From: an uncultured Peptococcaceae bacterium
GTDB taxonomy: Bacteria > Bacillota > Peptococcia > Peptococcales > Peptococcaceae
Reading direction: 5' to 3'
DNA: 57,708 nucleotides
Assembly: GCA_937976375.1 (NCBI GenBank)
Contig: CALJRU010000039.1
Coordinates: 1 to 57,708, forward strand
Shown one piece after another: positions 40,814-49,360 of this stretch. Positions within the stretch are counted from its first letter, which is position 1. Every line of letters starts with the position of its first letter. A program made the translations under genes and the position numbers. The notes beneath the pieces were generated by a model. That model did not search any database. It worked only from the letters and a program-made list of their open reading frames with translations, and was not told the origin of the DNA.

Positions 40814-41890
40814 TCAATAAGGATCACGTGGAAAATGATCGTCCATCATTTGATGCTGTTTGATGTGGGTGGCATGAAGATAACTGTCGAGCAGTTCCTG
40901 TCCCACATAGGTATGGGCAGTGTAAACAGGACGAATCCCGCAGGCACTGATGTCAGCAGCGGTGCTGCAGTAGGTATTGATGCTTTGTATGAGCAAATCC
41001 TGCGGACGCGCGCCTTGCTCTAAAAAGAAATTCCAGAGCTGGCGCAGCAGTGTTTCCTGCCAGCCGCTGTCAGAAATGATGACGTCGTTCCATTCCAAAA
41101 AGCCTGTCTCGAGGTCAGCCAGAAAGAACGCTTTTGGCAGCGTGCCTTTGGCGGCGACCATCTGCGGCAGGTAGAAATAAAACAGCTCATAAATGCGGCC
41201 GTCGCATGGCAGATGCTTGACACGGGCGTTGGTGAATTCGTCGATGATCGGCTCGCCAACCGTCAGCCAATCGTCCTGCGTCAACACAAACGGCGACGTT
41301 TCTTCTGGAATGTCATCGCTGAGCAGGAACGCAGCCGTGCGGAGCATCTCTTTTGGTCCGTGCATTTGCAGACGATAAACATCGTTCACTGTGCTGCCGA
41401 GCTTTTGGCGTGCGAGCAGCTTGAGAATGGCGCGCAGATAGCGTTCGAGATGGGCGTAGTCGCGGCTGTCAACGATGGTGGCAAGGCCATAGCCTGGGCG
41501 TTGACGGCGAAATGTGATGCGCTGTTCGTAGCCGTCCAGCAGACGTTTCTCGAAATTGTTGAGGTTGGGCATATTGTAGCCAACCTCGAGATAATAGCCT
41601 TCGTAGCGATTGACAAACTGTTCGACAGAAAGCTCGTCCTCGTCGCAATCGTCATCTTCATTATCCTGCTCGATCATCCAGGTGCGAATGCCGCCGGCGC
41701 CGAGCATCAGGCGAATATCGCTGGTGCCTTCGCCGTCGTCTTCGATGACGACAAGGACATAGGCTTCCGGATGTTCCGGATCGATCAGCACAAAAGGCGC
41801 GATGCCGTCTTCCCAGGGAGAAAAACGGTTGATGTCCTCAGCGACTGTGTAAAGTGTATCTATATGTAAAATGGTATTGTCGTTGCTCAT
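40814..41890 (-). CDS. Hypothetical protein, 358 residues
   Basis: Acidic cytosolic protein starting MSNDNTILHIDTLYTVAED at ATG 41890 (AGGAGACC upstream). It has no signal or membrane helix. It contains an Asp/Glu run (EQDNEDDDCDEDE, about 75-87) and a patterned C-terminal half (KAFFLADLETGFLEWNDVIISD). Its two halves may be related alpha/beta domains, as in the poorly characterised DUF6930/DUF7309-type proteins, but I cannot confirm that. It is a lone minus-strand gene with its own terminator. Function unknown. Confidence 0.75.
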   Translation of the reverse strand: MSNDNTILHIDTLYTVAEDINRFSPWEDGIAPFVLIDPEHPEAYVLVVIEDDGEGTSDIRLMLGAGGIRTWMIEQDNEDDDCDEDELSVEQFVNRYEGYYLEVGYNMPNLNNFEKRLLDGYEQRITFRRQRPGYGLATIVDSRDYAHLERYLRAILKLLARQKLGSTVNDVYRLQMHGPKEMLRTAAFLLSDDIPEETSPFVLTQDDWLTVGEPIIDEFTNARVKHLPCDGRIYELFYFYLPQMVAAKGTLPKAFFLADLETGFLEWNDVIISDSGWQETLLRQLWNFFLEQGARPQDLLIQSINTYCSTAADISACGIRPVYTAHTYVGQELLDSYLHATHIKQHQMMDDHFPRDPY

Positions 41891-42026
41891 ATTGGTCTCC
41901 TATCCGGCTGTGCCGGCAGTATTGTCTATCATTCAACCCTGAATTCTATTATAAAACGATCAAATAATCATCACAAGTATTCCCACGTGTTTTTTGTAAA
42001 TTATCACACAGAAAGGGGTTCACTCT

Positions 42027-43400
42027 ATGAACACTCCTCTTTGGCAGGCCTTGCAGACGGTGGTCAGCCGTCAGGCCGCAAGCTTTCACACCCCTGGCCA
42101 TAAAAATGGGCGGCTTGTGCCGCAGGCGCTCCGCGACGCCTGGGGCAGCGACGTATGGCGCTATGACATGACAGAAATCCCCGGCCTGGACAACCTGGCG
42201 CATCCCGAAGGCGCGCTCGCCGATTCCATGGCAGGCTGGGCGGCAGCGCGCGGCTGTGCCCATGTACAATATCTGCTGGGCGGCACCTCGCTGGGTATCA
42301 AGGCGGCGCTGCTCGCCCTTTGCCGCGGGCGCAAGGTATTCGTGCCGCGTCATGCCCATGGCAGCGTGTACCAGGGACTGGTGTTGGCAGGCGCCGAAGC
42401 AGTGCCGCTGCCGGTGTGTTTTGACGATGCGCTGGGCATCCCTCTGGGTGTGGCGCCGGAAGATTTGGCGGCGGCCATCGCTGCCCATCCCGACTGTCGT
42501 CATCTGCTCATGGTCCATCCCACCTACCACGGCATCACCTGGCAAAATGAGGCGCTTTTTGCGGTGGCCCACGAAGCCGGACTGACGACCATTGTTGACG
42601 CTGCCCATGGCGCTCATTTTACGAGCGCTGTCACGCCACCGTCGGCGCTAGCCCTGGGGGCAGATGTGGTCATCGAAAGCGCCCACAAAACCCTGCCCTG
42701 CCTGACACAGGCGAGTGTCATGCTGATTCGTGACGCTGACTTGGTGACACCGCTGACGCAGGCTGTGGCGCTTCTTCACACCACCTCGCCAAGCTATCTT
42801 TTGATGGCAAGCCTGGAACAGGCTGGCGCCTGGTTGGCCAATGAAGGCGAAGCCGTCATGCAGGTAGGCATGGCGCAGATTCAGAAGCTGGAAGCTGCCC
42901 TCGATGGCTGTCAGCGTCTGCGGCTGGAACGCCGCGTCGACTGGCACCAGGACCCATTCAAATGCTATCTTACAAGCCCCAACGCCAGCGGCGAAACCAT
43001 CGCACGCCTGCTCGATGACCACGGCTGCGTTGCCGAAATGAGCGATGGCCGCGGCTGTCTTTTGATGCTGCCGCTGGATGGCGGCGATCCCGCTTTGGCG
43101 GAGGTACTCACTGCTGTGGACGCTGAGCTGGCGGCTTATCATGAGGCCATTCCTGCACCATGTTATAGTGCCGCACCGCCCCAACAAGAGTTAGCTCTTG
43201 CTGACGCATGGCTGGCACCACGGCATCGCCTGCCGCTGAACGAAGCCGTTGGTCACGTGGCGGCGGCCATCCTCGAAGCCTATCCGCCAGGCATTCCGCT
43301 GCTTTTGCCAGGCGAGCGCATCAGCGAAGCGATTTTGCACGCCTGGGTCGCCAGCGGACGCGACGCCGCCGCGCCTGTCGATGTTCTCGACAACGCGTGA
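42027..43400 (+). CDS. Orn/Lys/Arg decarboxylase-family PLP enzyme
   Basis: 457-residue PLP enzyme of the Orn/Lys/Arg decarboxylase superfamily (YaaO/SpeA-like). Motifs: FHTPGHKNGR near the N-terminus, DMTEIPGLDNLAHPEG, LLGGTSLGIKAAL (cofactor phosphate), DAAHGAHF and the Schiff-base lysine in ESAHKTLP. In Bacillota this gene begins the cluster with tmk and holB; here holB follows but tmk is missing. Substrate (arginine or lysine) cannot be told. ATG 42027 follows AGAAAGGGGTTC. Confidence 0.9.
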   Translation: MNTPLWQALQTVVSRQAASFHTPGHKNGRLVPQALRDAWGSDVWRYDMTEIPGLDNLAHPEGALADSMAGWAAARGCAHVQYLLGGTSLGIKAALLALCRGRKVFVPRHAHGSVYQGLVLAGAEAVPLPVCFDDALGIPLGVAPEDLAAAIAAHPDCRHLLMVHPTYHGITWQNEALFAVAHEAGLTTIVDAAHGAHFTSAVTPPSALALGADVVIESAHKTLPCLTQASVMLIRDADLVTPLTQAVALLHTTSPSYLLMASLEQAGAWLANEGEAVMQVGMAQIQKLEAALDGCQRLRLERRVDWHQDPFKCYLTSPNASGETIARLLDDHGCVAEMSDGRGCLLMLPLDGGDPALAEVLTAVDAELAAYHEAIPAPCYSAAPPQQELALADAWLAPRHRLPLNEAVGHVAAAILEAYPPGIPLLLPGERISEAILHAWVASGRDAAAPVDVLDNA

Positions 43401-43448
43401 AAAACCCATTATAATAGAAACAACATCACCACGCACCAAGGAGGCACC

Positions 43449-44390
43449 ATGCGATTTCACGACATCATCGGTCAGCCGTCGGCCTGCGCGCAGCTTGAGC
43501 GCGCCTGGCAGCACGGGCGGCTGAGCCATGCTTACATATTCGATGGCCCGGATGGCGTCGGCAAGCAAACGACGGCACGCGCGCTGGCAGCGCTTCTGCT
43601 CTGCGAACAGCCGCAGGAGGCAGATAGCTGCGGTCAGTGTTTGGCCTGCCGCCAGCTTGACGCCGGCACTCATCCCGACTGTCATATTTTGGTGCCGGAT
43701 GGACGCAGCATCAAGATCAAGCAGATTCGTGATCTGCGCGCCCGTTTGGCAGGCACCGCCAGCTATGGCGGTTATACGGTCGTCATCATCGATCAGGCCG
43801 ACAGCATGACGCTGGAGGCCGCCAATGCCTTCCTGAAAACTGTGGAAGAACCGCAGGGCCCGACCTGTTTCGTGCTCATCACGACCCAGGCCGATCGCTT
43901 GCCGGATACGATTCGTTCACGGGCTCAGCTGGTGCGCTTTCAGGCGCTTTCCCAAGCCAGTCTGTCGCGGCTCTTGGGCAGTGATGCCGAAAGCCACGCA
44001 GGCCGCATCGCCATCGATCTTGCCGCTGGCAGCATCACCCGTGCACGTCAGGTGCTCGACGATGAGGCGCTGCGCAGCACGCTGCTTGAGCGGCGCAATC
44101 ATCTGGAAGCGCTGCTTGATGGCTTGACCACGCGCCACGACGGCGCCCTGCTGCGCTTTGCCGACACCTTCATGGGCGATCGTGATGGCGTGCGCGACGA
44201 GATATTGCTCATTCGCCGCTATTACGACACCCGCCTGAAAACAGCGCTGCGCGACGGCACCGATCTGGCGCCAGCCGTACAGGTGCTGCATGATACAACC
44301 ACCGCCCTCAACCGTCTCGAAACCAATGCCGAGCCGGCCTTTATTCTGGGCGCTTTGCTCATAGAAATGGCGCGTCACAGCCGCCAATAG
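43449..44390 (+). CDS. holB: DNA polymerase III subunit delta'
   Basis: Clamp-loader subunit, 313 residues. The AAA+ domain has the P-loop GPDGVGKQTTARA (with Gln instead of Ser/Thr after the lysine, tolerable because delta' does not need ATP hydrolysis), the zinc-binding cysteines CEQPQEADSCGQCLACRQ, and TVVIIDQADSMTLEAANAFLKTVEEPQ, the standard Walker B-like block. ATG 43449 follows AAGGAGGC. It is part of the decarboxylase-holB-ricT-trmN6-rsmI cluster. Confidence 0.92.
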   Translation: MRFHDIIGQPSACAQLERAWQHGRLSHAYIFDGPDGVGKQTTARALAALLLCEQPQEADSCGQCLACRQLDAGTHPDCHILVPDGRSIKIKQIRDLRARLAGTASYGGYTVVIIDQADSMTLEAANAFLKTVEEPQGPTCFVLITTQADRLPDTIRSRAQLVRFQALSQASLSRLLGSDAESHAGRIAIDLAAGSITRARQVLDDEALRSTLLERRNHLEALLDGLTTRHDGALLRFADTFMGDRDGVRDEILLIRRYYDTRLKTALRDGTDLAPAVQVLHDTTTALNRLETNAEPAFILGALLIEMARHSRQ

Positions 44391-44404
44391 AGAGGAGAAC
44401 CACC

Positions 44405-45490
44405 ATGCCAGAAATCATAGGCGTGCAATTTCAAACCGCCGGAAAAATATATTATTTTGACAGTTGCGGCCAGCAAATCGAAACAGACGATCACGTCATC
44501 GTCGAGACGGCGCGCGGGGTCGAATACGCTCGCGTCAGCCTGGCCACCCATTGGCTGCCTGAGGAGGACATCAAAGAACCGCTGAAACCGATCATTCGTG
44601 TGGCCGATGATGAAGACCGCGCCGTTTACGAAGAAAACCTCGAAGCCGCCAAAGAAGCTTACAGCATTTGCCAGGAAAAAATCGCTTACTGCGGCTTGGA
44701 TATGAAGCTCGTCAATGTTGAGTACACCTTTGACCGCGCCAAAGTGATCTTTAATTTCACCGCTGATGAACGTGTCGATTTCCGCGAACTCATCAAAGAA
44801 CTCGCCGCCGTTTTTCACACCCGCATCGAATTGCGTCAGATTGGCGTGCGCGACGAAGCCAAGATCATTGGCGGCATTGGCATCTGCGGCGAGCCGCTGT
44901 GCTGCCACCGCTTTTTGACCGATTTTTCGCCGGTCTCCATCAAGATGGCCAAGGAACAGAACCTGTCCTTGAATCCAACCAAGATCAGCGGCTGCTGCGG
45001 CCGTCTGCTGTGCTGCCTCAATTATGAGAATGAACACTACGTGGAAGCCAACCGCTGCGCCAAGGAAGCTGCCCGCGCTGCCAAAGAAGCAGCCGCTGAA
45101 AAAGAAAAAGAAGCTGCTCTGGCCGCCAGCCTCGATGCCGCCGCTTATCCGGACGAAAAGGAAGAAACCCTGGTGGAAGACGATCACATCGAAGTCACGG
45201 TAGAAACTTACTATGACCCATCTCTTGTCACATCCACGGTTGACGCGATCAAGCACGACAACAGTCGTTCCCGCCGTTCCTCCGATAAGCACCACGACAA
45301 GCAAAACAACGGACGCAGCAGCGATAAGTCCTCTCAGAAACACAAAAAGACCAACAAACGTCCCGCCGACCACCACGACGACGCCATGCCAAAGGAAGAA
45401 AAGATGCGCAAACCACGCAAGCGCGGCAGCCGCGGCGGACGCAATAGGAATAAGAGCAATGGCAACAACAAATCCAATTCTTCCAAATAA
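44405..45490 (+). CDS. ricT: RicT/YaaT (PSP1 domain) protein
   Basis: 361-residue protein with the PSP1 C-terminal-type domain of the YaaT/RicT family; in B. subtilis RicT is part of an Fe-S-containing complex with RicA and RicF that assists RNase Y mRNA processing. Conserved features are GVQFQTAGKIYYFD, VEYTFDRAKVIFNFTADERVDFRELIKELA, and the Cys pairs GGIGICGEPLCC and ISGCCGRLLCCLNYE that bind the cluster. The last 140 residues (from about 220) are an unusual Ala-, Lys-, Asp-, Ser- and Arg-rich tail of low complexity. ATG 44405 follows GAGAGGAG. The tail overlaps the next gene by 32 bp. Confidence 0.92.
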   Translation: MPEIIGVQFQTAGKIYYFDSCGQQIETDDHVIVETARGVEYARVSLATHWLPEEDIKEPLKPIIRVADDEDRAVYEENLEAAKEAYSICQEKIAYCGLDMKLVNVEYTFDRAKVIFNFTADERVDFRELIKELAAVFHTRIELRQIGVRDEAKIIGGIGICGEPLCCHRFLTDFSPVSIKMAKEQNLSLNPTKISGCCGRLLCCLNYENEHYVEANRCAKEAARAAKEAAAEKEKEAALAASLDAAAYPDEKEETLVEDDHIEVTVETYYDPSLVTSTVDAIKHDNSRSRRSSDKHHDKQNNGRSSDKSSQKHKKTNKRPADHHDDAMPKEEKMRKPRKRGSRGGRNRNKSNGNNKSNSSK

Positions 45491-46229
45491 TCCTGCCGAA
45501 GATCTGGAATGGACCGATCTGGCGCTGCGCGGCTGGGGGCTTTACCAACGGCGCGGCGGTCTGCGCTTTTCCATTGATGCGGTGCTGCTGGCCCATTTTA
45601 TCCAGGGCGGCGAACGGGCACACATCCTCGACGCCTGCACCGGCACCGGCATCATCGCCTTCATCATGGCGTCGCGTTTTCCAGAGGCGCGCATTCAGGG
45701 CATCGACATTCAGCCTCAGCTCATTGATGCGGCCGCTGCCAGCGGTCTGCGCAACGGCATCGCCAGCGACCGGCTGTCCTTTGCGGTGCAGGATATGCGC
45801 GAGAAAACACCGGTGCTGCGGCGGCAGTTTGACATCATTACCTGCAACCCGCCGTTTTTCAAAGTCGGTCATGGCGCTGCCAACCCAGACCAGGAAACCG
45901 ACCTTGCCCGTCATGAACGCACCTGCACCCTCGACGATGTGTTCACCTTCGCTGCTTATGCTTTGCGCGAACGCGGCCGCCTGGCGCTGATTCACCGCGC
46001 TGCTCGCTGCGATGAAGTGCTCGCCAGCGCGCGGGCCCACAAATGCAAGCCCATCCGCCTGCAGCCAGTCTACGCCCGCACAGGCGAACCAGCCAAACTC
46101 TTTCTCCTGGAATGCTGCTACCTCGGCCACCAGGACCTCACCCTGGAAGAACCCCTCTACATTTATGACGACGCGGGCAAATATCGCCCAACCATTCAGT
46201 CGTGGTATGAGGGTAACGACGGGCACTGA
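45459..46229 (+). CDS. tRNA1(Val) adenine-N6 methyltransferase-like (YabB/TrmN6)
   Basis: 256-residue SAM-dependent methyltransferase related to TrmN6/YabB, which methylates A37 of tRNA1(Val). It has the SAM motif ILDACTGTGIIAFIMASRFP and the amino-methylase motif IITCNPPFFKVG (NPPF). ATG 45459 is chosen because the conserved N-terminus (LEWTDLALRGWGLYQRRGGLRFSIDAVLLAHF) begins soon after; upstream in-frame sequence lies within ricT and is low-complexity. The site GGAA is weak. The 3' end (from 46169) is repeated 100 bp downstream. Confidence 0.88.
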   Translation: MATTNPILPNNPAEDLEWTDLALRGWGLYQRRGGLRFSIDAVLLAHFIQGGERAHILDACTGTGIIAFIMASRFPEARIQGIDIQPQLIDAAAASGLRNGIASDRLSFAVQDMREKTPVLRRQFDIITCNPPFFKVGHGAANPDQETDLARHERTCTLDDVFTFAAYALRERGRLALIHRAARCDEVLASARAHKCKPIRLQPVYARTGEPAKLFLLECCYLGHQDLTLEEPLYIYDDAGKYRPTIQSWYEGNDGH

Positions 46230-46368
46230 CAATGAAACGAACCACTTACCCAGCTAGTCCTGAAAGGGCGACGCGGGCAAATACCGCCCGACCATTCAGT
46301 CGTGGTACCAAGGTAACGATGTGAAATAAGTGGGTGAAGAACCACAACCGCAGCTAGTCCCGCAGGGA
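46169..46368 (+). repeat. Degenerate 100-bp tandem duplication at the end of the methyltransferase gene
   Basis: The segment starting CGACGCGGGCAAATA at 46169 recurs at 46269 with an exact 100-bp offset: about 50 bp are about 90 percent identical, and the following parts share GAACCAC and CAGCTAGTCC. The first copy encodes the gene's C-terminus; the second lies after the stop. A hairpin (CGCAG...GTCCC/GGGAC...CTGCG, 46349-46375) ends the second copy. Confidence 0.75.
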
Positions 46369-46420
46369 CCCTGCGAATCCATCATATTATAATATGGCAA
46401 CCAATGAAGGGAGGCGCCTT

Positions 46421-47269
46421 ATGGACCAAACGACGCCGCAGAGCGGCATGCTCTATCTGGCGGCAACGCCCATCGGCAACCTTGAAGACATCACGCTGCG
46501 CGTGCTGCGTGTGCTGGAAGAAGCCGATGTGATCTACTGCGAAGACACCCGCAACAGCCTCAAGCTGCTGCGCCATTTTGACATCAGCAAACCGCTGGCC
46601 AGCTACCATGACCACTCGCCGGAATCTCGCGCCCTGCACATTGCCGAGCAGGTGCGCCAAGGCAAGCAGGTCGTTCTCATCAGCGATGCCGGCATGCCCG
46701 TCATCAGCGACCCAGGTTTTGACCTGGTCAACGTTTTTCGCCGCGAAGGGCTGCCCTATACGGTCCTGCCAGGTGCCAGCGCGTCATTAAGCGCTTTGGT
46801 GCTGAGCGGCATTGCCAGCGATCGCTTCATATTCGAAGGCTTCCTGCCGCGCAAGAAGAAAGACCTCGACGCGCGCCTCAGCCTGCTCGACAGCCAAACC
46901 GCCACGGCCATCATCTACGAATCGCCGCATCGCCTCAACGCCACCCTCGACGCTTTCGCCAAACGTTGGCCAGCGCGGGAATGCGCGGCGGTGCGTGAAA
47001 TCAGCAAGCGTTTCGAAGAAGTCGTGCGCGGCACCACCAGCGATGTGCGCGACCATTTTCTCGCCAACGAACCGCGCGGTGAATTTGTTCTCGTGCTTGC
47101 CGGGGCCGATCCCGACGCGCTCAGCGACAACAGCCTCGAGCACGCGCTCGAGCTGGCGCGTGAGCTTGTGCGCGACGGCGCCAGCACCAACCAGGCTGCC
47201 AAGGAAGCAGCCGCCCGCTGCGGCCTCTCCAAACGCACCATCTACCAGGCTCTCCTGGAAGACCAATGA
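46421..47269 (+). CDS. rsmI: 16S rRNA 2'-O-ribose methyltransferase RsmI
   Basis: 282-residue tetrapyrrole-methylase-family enzyme that methylates the ribose of C1402 in 16S rRNA. Diagnostic motifs are GMLYLAATPIGNLEDITLRVLRVLEEADVIYCEDTR, LISDAGMPVISDPG and TVLPGASASLSALVLSG. ATG 46421 (MDQTTPQSG) follows GAAGGGAGGCGCC; an ATG nine codons upstream lacks a site. A TATAAT at 46388-46393 may give a local promoter. Last gene of the holB cluster. Confidence 0.94.
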   Translation: MDQTTPQSGMLYLAATPIGNLEDITLRVLRVLEEADVIYCEDTRNSLKLLRHFDISKPLASYHDHSPESRALHIAEQVRQGKQVVLISDAGMPVISDPGFDLVNVFRREGLPYTVLPGASASLSALVLSGIASDRFIFEGFLPRKKKDLDARLSLLDSQTATAIIYESPHRLNATLDAFAKRWPARECAAVREISKRFEEVVRGTTSDVRDHFLANEPRGEFVLVLAGADPDALSDNSLEHALELARELVRDGASTNQAAKEAAARCGLSKRTIYQALLEDQ

Positions 47270-47294
47270 TCCCTTGTGAAAGAAGGTAACGCCT

Positions 47295-47837
47295 GTGAAG
47301 CGTATCACCAAATTCATTTATTGTCTCGCCGGCCTTTTGCTCATGGCCTATGCGTTCCTGACCTATGATCTTCTTTTCTGGGGCATGGTCCCGGCAGGGA
47401 TCAGCCAGCCCATGCTCGTAATGATCGTGCTTGGCGGCTTTATCCTCACCGTCCTCATCGGCTTTCTGCTCTTTGCCAAAGGCCTGCTCAGCCGTCGCCG
47501 CCTGCCAGCGCTTGCCAATGACCGTGACGGCGGCACCGTTTTTGTAACGCCAAAGGCCCTGCGCAACATCACCTATGTAGCCGTGGAACAGTTTGACGGC
47601 ATCTTTGAAGATCGCGTCAAAGTGCGCGTGCTGCGCGGCGCCAAGCCCACTTACCGTGTGAAAATCTGGCTGGGCATCGCCGAATATTCCACCCTGCCCG
47701 CACGCCATGAAGACATTCGCAGCCACGTTGCCGAAGCCCTTGAAACCTGCACTGGCGTACCCGTACGCCGCGTTGACATCGTCTTTTACACTGCCCACAC
47801 CACCACCGCACACAGCGAAGGAGGCACCCCACAATGA
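47295..47837 (+). CDS. amaP: AmaP-like Asp23 membrane anchor
   Basis: 180-residue membrane protein of the type that anchors Asp23 to the membrane. The N-terminus has two helices (about 5-25 and 40-62), followed by a basic stretch (SRRRLPALANDRDGG) and a soluble domain (about 80-170) with ITYVAVEQFDGIFEDRVKVRVLRG. The start is GTG 47295, after AGAAGGTAACG. It overlaps the DUF2273 gene by 4 bp and precedes the Asp23 gene, the standard order in Bacillota. Confidence 0.82.
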   Translation: MKRITKFIYCLAGLLLMAYAFLTYDLLFWGMVPAGISQPMLVMIVLGGFILTVLIGFLLFAKGLLSRRRLPALANDRDGGTVFVTPKALRNITYVAVEQFDGIFEDRVKVRVLRGAKPTYRVKIWLGIAEYSTLPARHEDIRSHVAEALETCTGVPVRRVDIVFYTAHTTTAHSEGGTPQ

Positions 47838-48211
47838 GTACATCAAACGACACCCCATGGTGGGACCCAGACATTCAGCAGCCTGCTGAAGATGCAGCGC
47901 CTCAGCCTGCCGCGCCGGCAGACCACAGCGCCGATCAAGGCAGCACGCCGCGCCGCCTCACCACCATGGACTTGATCCACGATTGGATTCATGACAACAT
48001 TCACACCACCATCTACATGGTGATCGGGTTCATCGTTGCCTGCTGCATCCTGGGTTTTGGTTTCTGGCGCACCCTGCTGGTCGTCATCTGCGTGGGTGCA
48101 GGCTACCTCATCGGTGGCTGGCGCGATGGCAACCCTCGTCTGCGTGAACGCAGCCAGCATTTCTACAAGCGCTGGCTGGAAGATAATCCCTTCATCAATG
48201 ACAGACACTAG
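47834..48211 (+). CDS. DUF2273-like small membrane protein
   Basis: 125-residue protein. An acidic, Pro/Ala-rich cytosolic N-terminus (about 1-45) is followed by two close membrane helices (about 60-78 and 82-100, YMVIGFIVACCILGFGFWRTLLVVICVGAGYLIGGW) and a basic tail. The helix pair ending GYLIGGWRD is typical of DUF2273, which partners AmaP and Asp23. ATG 47834 overlaps the upstream gene by four bases after AAGGAGGC. Confidence 0.8.
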   Translation: MSTSNDTPWWDPDIQQPAEDAAPQPAAPADHSADQGSTPRRLTTMDLIHDWIHDNIHTTIYMVIGFIVACCILGFGFWRTLLVVICVGAGYLIGGWRDGNPRLRERSQHFYKRWLEDNPFINDRH

Positions 48212-48226
48212 AAAGGATCTGAGATT

Positions 48227-48640
48227 ATGAGCGAACAACCACAAGCAACACCACAGCCCGAAGACCACGATGCTCTCATTATTGACGATGGTGTCATCGA
48301 AAAGATTGCCGCTGTCGTCACCCGCGGCATCGACGGCATCCTCGACATGAAAGGCTCCCTCATGAGCGGCTTTGCCTCCAGCTTTGGCGGCGCCTCAAAA
48401 ACCTCCAAAGGGATCACCGCCTCTGTCGATGGCGCTGCCGCTTCCATCGAAATCAAGGCCATCCTCGAATACGGCGCCTCAGCACCGCTCATCTTTGACA
48501 AGATTAAGAGCGAAGTGCGCCGCGAAGTCAAAGACATGACCGGCCTCGACGTGCGCGACATCAATTTCCGTGTTGTCGACGTCATGACCAAAGACGAATT
48601 TGAACGAGACAAAAAGAAAGCACAAAGCACACAGCAGTGA
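48227..48640 (+). CDS. Asp23/Gls24 envelope stress protein
   Basis: 137-residue Asp23 family protein, abundant at the membrane in Gram-positives and induced by envelope or alkaline stress. The conserved core is IDDGVIEKIAAVVTRGIDGILDMKG (about 18-42) and IEIKAILEYGASAPLIFDKIKSEVRREVKDMTGLDVRDINFRVVDV (about 68-115). ATG 48227 follows GAAAGGATCTGAG. It is the final gene of the amaP-DUF2273-asp23 operon, before a strong terminator. Confidence 0.92.
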   Translation: MSEQPQATPQPEDHDALIIDDGVIEKIAAVVTRGIDGILDMKGSLMSGFASSFGGASKTSKGITASVDGAAASIEIKAILEYGASAPLIFDKIKSEVRREVKDMTGLDVRDINFRVVDVMTKDEFERDKKKAQSTQQ

Positions 48641-48649
48641 CCATGCGTG

Positions 48650-48691
48650 GCCCTGCTGCCTGATGAAACGATCAGGCAGCGGGGCTTTTTT
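48650..48691 (+). terminator. Terminator of the Asp23 operon
   Basis: GCCCTGCTGCCTGAT (48650-48664) / ATCAGGCAGCGGGGC (48671-48685) with one mismatch and a six-base loop, then TTTTTTC. Confidence 0.95.
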
Positions 48692-48841
48692 CTTTGTCCT
48701 ATTTGAAAGTATGGTTTTTTTGTTAAGGTTTCATAGATAACGGCACAATGATAAAAAATATGGTAATATAAGACGAAATAAGTCATATTAAACCACCATT
48801 ACCACACACCCACCAGAGGACGCCGAAGGAGTGAACCCATC

Positions 48842-49360
48842 ATGAAACTGATCCTTAGCGACAGACCCCTGGATCTGTCGATTCATAGCGACGACATCGT
48901 TTTAATTGATCTGTCCGCCTGTACCATTGCCAACTGCATTGGCTGCTTTGGCTGCTGGACCAAAACACCAGGCAAATGCGTCATCCGCGATGATGCCACG
49001 ACCATCTATCCCCTTATCGCCAAAAGCGACGAAGTGATCTACATCAGCCGCGTCAAATATGGTGGCTATGACACCACCATGAAAACCATGCTCGAGCGTG
49101 CCATTCCTGTGCAGCAAGCCTTCATCCGCATCCACAATGGCGAAACCCATCATGTACAGCGTGCCGTCGTGCCTAAGAAAGCCACCATCATCGCCTACGA
49201 CGCTAACGACTGCGACGAACGGGCGCTCTTCGAACAACTCGTTGCCCGCAATGCCCACAACATGAATTTCAAAAGCCACCGCGTCGTCTTCGCCCGCGAA
49301 TGCGACGTACAGGACATCGTAACAAATGAGGTGAAAAAATGGGAAAAATCCTGCTCATAA
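48842..49360 (+). CDS. Flavodoxin-family protein with cysteine motif
   Basis: 172-residue flavodoxin-like fold protein. After the first strand, C-x2-C-x2-C (NCIGCFGCWTKTPGKCVIRDD, about 32-52) occurs as in iron-sulfur flavoproteins and related NAD(P)H-dependent FMN reductases, in which a cluster or reactive cysteines sit near the flavin. YISRVKYGGYDTTMKTMLER is a further family motif. It lacks the usual N-terminal GSPR phosphate-binding loop, which the next gene has. ATG 48842 follows AAGGAGTGAACC. It overlaps the next gene by 22 bp; the two proteins may act as a pair. Confidence 0.75.
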   Translation: MKLILSDRPLDLSIHSDDIVLIDLSACTIANCIGCFGCWTKTPGKCVIRDDATTIYPLIAKSDEVIYISRVKYGGYDTTMKTMLERAIPVQQAFIRIHNGETHHVQRAVVPKKATIIAYDANDCDERALFEQLVARNAHNMNFKSHRVVFARECDVQDIVTNEVKKWEKSCS

